64,000 bases of DNA from contig NZ_QPJJ01000003.1 of NCBI RefSeq assembly GCF_003337485.1, forward strand, positions 169,412-233,411, written 5' to 3'. Numbering within the stretch: the stretch's first letter is position 1; every line of letters starts with the position of its first letter. The DNA comes from Saliterribacillus persicus (GTDB taxonomy: Bacteria; Bacillota; Bacilli; Bacillales; Amphibacillaceae). This document shows positions 62,294 to 64,000 of this stretch, in pieces. The notes under the pieces were generated by a model. That model had not been told where the DNA came from. It searched no databases and was given only the letters and a program-made list of their open reading frames with translations. Both the position numbers and the translations under genes were made by a program.

Positions 62294-64000
62294 ATGAAGA
62301 AAATATCAATTATTATGATTGTATCCATTGTAGTGTTTTCCTTCCTAACACCTACATCGTATGTCAAAGCTGCAATCATTGAAGATGAAAGTTTAAAAGA
62401 AGCCATTAATGAGGAACTTGGAATGCCTGCTAATAACGAACCTACTTCAGCTCAATTACAAAATCTCACAGAATTAGATGCCTCGGATCGTAATATAAGT
62501 GACTTGAGCGGGCTGCAACACGCTATTTATTTAGAAGATTTAAGTTTAATGAGAAACTCATTAACAAGCATAAATGAAATAGGTAACTTAGGGAATTTAA
62601 AAATTTTAGATTTAAGGTTTAATAACATTGATGACTCACAACTTAACTCTTTAACAAACTCACCAAATTTATCACATTTATATTTATATGATAATCAAAT
62701 ATCGGATGTGTCTACAATTAGTCAAATAACTTCTTTAGAATATTTAGATATTGGCCGAAATGCAATAGTAGATATACACTCCCTAGACCAGCTCACTTCC
62801 TTACAAACACTAAATGTAGGTGGCAATCCCCAATTAAATACGAGTCAACTCGATTCGGTTAATCATGTTACTTTCTTAACAGTGATGAATACCAATCTGG
62901 ACAGTCTAACACCACTCGCTAATTTTAATGACCTAGAAATTTTGTCCATCTCTGGTAATAATGTATCCGACTTATCACCGATTGCTAATATCACCACTCT
63001 TAATAGAATAGTAGCTAATTATAATCAAATTAGTGATCTATCTAACGTAAGTGGTTTGATTAGCCAACTGACTCAAGCAGATTTCGAAAACCAAAACATT
63101 ACACTGGGAAGCGAGACTTTACCTTTAACTGCTACCTCATTAACAATTAATAACCCTGTAACCGATGAGACTGGTAATTTAATTGATCCAATAATACCTT
63201 CATCCGGTGTAAATTATCAAGAACCTAAGATAACCTTTACAAACCTTGAGGACACTGAATCTCAAAGATCGGTCTCATTTACACACAATCTCAATAATGG
63301 AACGTTTTCAGGTACGGTAACTCAACCTATTGACTGGGAAGAAAACCAAACTCCTACCATTTTAGCAAATAACCTTACGCTTCAAGTTGGTGATTCGTTT
63401 GATCCTTTAGCTGACCCAACTGCTTCGGACCCAGAAGATGGAGATCTAACGGATGCAATTGAAGTGGTGGAGAATCAAGTGGATACTTCCACTCCTGGTG
63501 ATTATTCAGTCTCTTATAAAGTGGAAGATAGTGATGGAGCTGTTGTGAATAAAACCATTACAGTAACCGTTGAGGAACAGCCGCAGCCGAATCAAGAACC
63601 AGTAATTGATGCTAGTGACCTCACCATCTTAGTTGGTGATTCGTTTGATCCTTTAGCTGACCCAACTGCTTCGGACCCAGAAGACGGAGATCTAACGGAT
63701 GCAATTGAAGTGGTAGAGAATCAAGTGGATGCATCCACTCCTGGTGATTATTTAGTCTCTTATAAAGTGGAAGATAGTGATGGAGCTGTTGTGAATAAAA
63801 CCATTACAGTAACCGTTGAGGAACAGCCACAACCGAATCAAGAACCAGTAATTGATGCTAGTGATCTCGCCATCTTAGTTGGTGATTCGTTTGATCCTTT
63901 AGCTGACCCAACGGCTTCGGACCCAGAAGACGGAGATCTAACGGATGCAATTGAAGTAGTAGAGAATCAAGTGGATGCATCCACTCCTGGTGATTATTCA
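62294..64000 (+). CDS. Leucine-rich repeat surface protein with DUF5011-like Ig repeats (truncated by window end)
   Basis: An open frame of 569 codons without stop to the window edge. It has a signal peptide (MKKISIIMIVSIVVFSFLTP, cut after VKA), then an internalin-like N-cap and seven or more 22-residue LRRs (LEILSISGNNVSDLSPIANI pattern), a spacer domain, and Ig-like repeats of 82 residues (VGDSFDPLADPTASDPEDGD, then DAIEVVENQVD and PGDYSVSYKVEDSDG), typical of DUF5011 domains. ATG at 62294 is 7 bases after GAGGGG. A cell-wall anchor is expected beyond the window. Confidence 0.88.
   Translation, partial: MKKISIIMIVSIVVFSFLTPTSYVKAAIIEDESLKEAINEELGMPANNEPTSAQLQNLTELDASDRNISDLSGLQHAIYLEDLSLMRNSLTSINEIGNLGNLKILDLRFNNIDDSQLNSLTNSPNLSHLYLYDNQISDVSTISQITSLEYLDIGRNAIVDIHSLDQLTSLQTLNVGGNPQLNTSQLDSVNHVTFLTVMNTNLDSLTPLANFNDLEILSISGNNVSDLSPIANITTLNRIVANYNQISDLSNVSGLISQLTQADFENQNITLGSETLPLTATSLTINNPVTDETGNLIDPIIPSSGVNYQEPKITFTNLEDTESQRSVSFTHNLNNGTFSGTVTQPIDWEENQTPTILANNLTLQVGDSFDPLADPTASDPEDGDLTDAIEVVENQVDTSTPGDYSVSYKVEDSDGAVVNKTITVTVEEQPQPNQEPVIDASDLTILVGDSFDPLADPTASDPEDGDLTDAIEVVENQVDASTPGDYLVSYKVEDSDGAVVNKTITVTVEEQPQPNQEPVIDASDLAILVGDSFDPLADPTASDPEDGDLTDAIEVVENQVDASTPGDYS
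63386..64000. repeat. 246-bp in-frame tandem repeats
   Basis: The stretch starting GTTGGTGATTCGTTTGATCC recurs at 63386, 63632 and 63878, a period of 246 bases or 82 codons. The copies are almost identical at DNA level; the third is cut by the window end. This implies recent duplication or ongoing homogenisation. Confidence 0.93.

Overview
The window looks like chromosomal DNA of a low-GC, spore-former-type Bacillaceae, probably a halotolerant or alkaliphilic relative of Gracilibacillus, Oceanobacillus or Virgibacillus. The grounds are AT-rich DNA, strong GGAGG ribosome binding sites, SigA-type promoters, CcpA-type cre boxes, and Bacillus family members such as SinR, YesMN, YdbST, CadAC, QueG and two lmo0937-type micro-proteins. 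The genus is an inference.

Layout. 0-0.7 kb: the end of an unknown gene and a PTS EIIA. 1.2-6.7 kb: a five-gene operon of Gfo/Idh/MocA dehydrogenases, xylose-isomerase-like TIM barrels and a ThuA-like protein, divergent from an AraC regulator. 6.7-10 kb: an orphan response regulator, a glycosyltransferase-like gene and a SinR homologue, linked by five copies of a SinR-like palindrome. 10-25 kb: housekeeping and stress genes (cupin, phosphoesterase, cadCA, a YtrA-type GntR/ABC set, trmL, amidase-domain protein, ogt, queG, ABC-class ATPase, tRNA-Gly between two 44-aa membrane micro-proteins, a ZIP transporter, ydbST). 25-31 kb: a PadR/membrane-protein pair with three operator copies, and an Opp/Nik-type ABC importer.

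31-59 kb is a sugar-acid island: beta-glucuronidase and a GPH transporter (uidA, uidB), a YesMN two-component system, a sugar ABC importer and YesL; then larB, FGGY gluconokinase, larE, an SDR and a LarA homologue in one operon; an AEC carrier; a second Gfo/Idh/MocA plus TIM-barrel operon with its own AraC regulator; a ROK repressor; and gnd with uxaC. 59-64 kb: a STAND-LuxR regulator, a lipoprotein and the start of a leucine-rich surface protein with near-identical 246-bp repeats that runs off the window.

Main result. One 17-bp palindrome (TTTGTTTGG..ACAAA type) occurs five times: twice around the uidBA promoter, once over the larA-operon promoter, once before the ROK gene and once directly downstream of the uxaC-gnd -10 box. 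The genes under it form a complete inferred route: glucuronide import and hydrolysis, UxaC (glucuronate to fructuronate), an SDR (fructuronate to D-mannonate), a nickel-pincer LarA-family 2-epimerase (D-mannonate to D-gluconate, which are C2 epimers), gluconokinase and 6-phosphogluconate dehydrogenase. This would send glucuronate into the pentose phosphate pathway without UxuA, KdgK or KdgA, none of which is in the window. larB and larE sit in the same operon to make the nickel cofactor; larC is not in the window. The biochemical steps are inferred from family and context.
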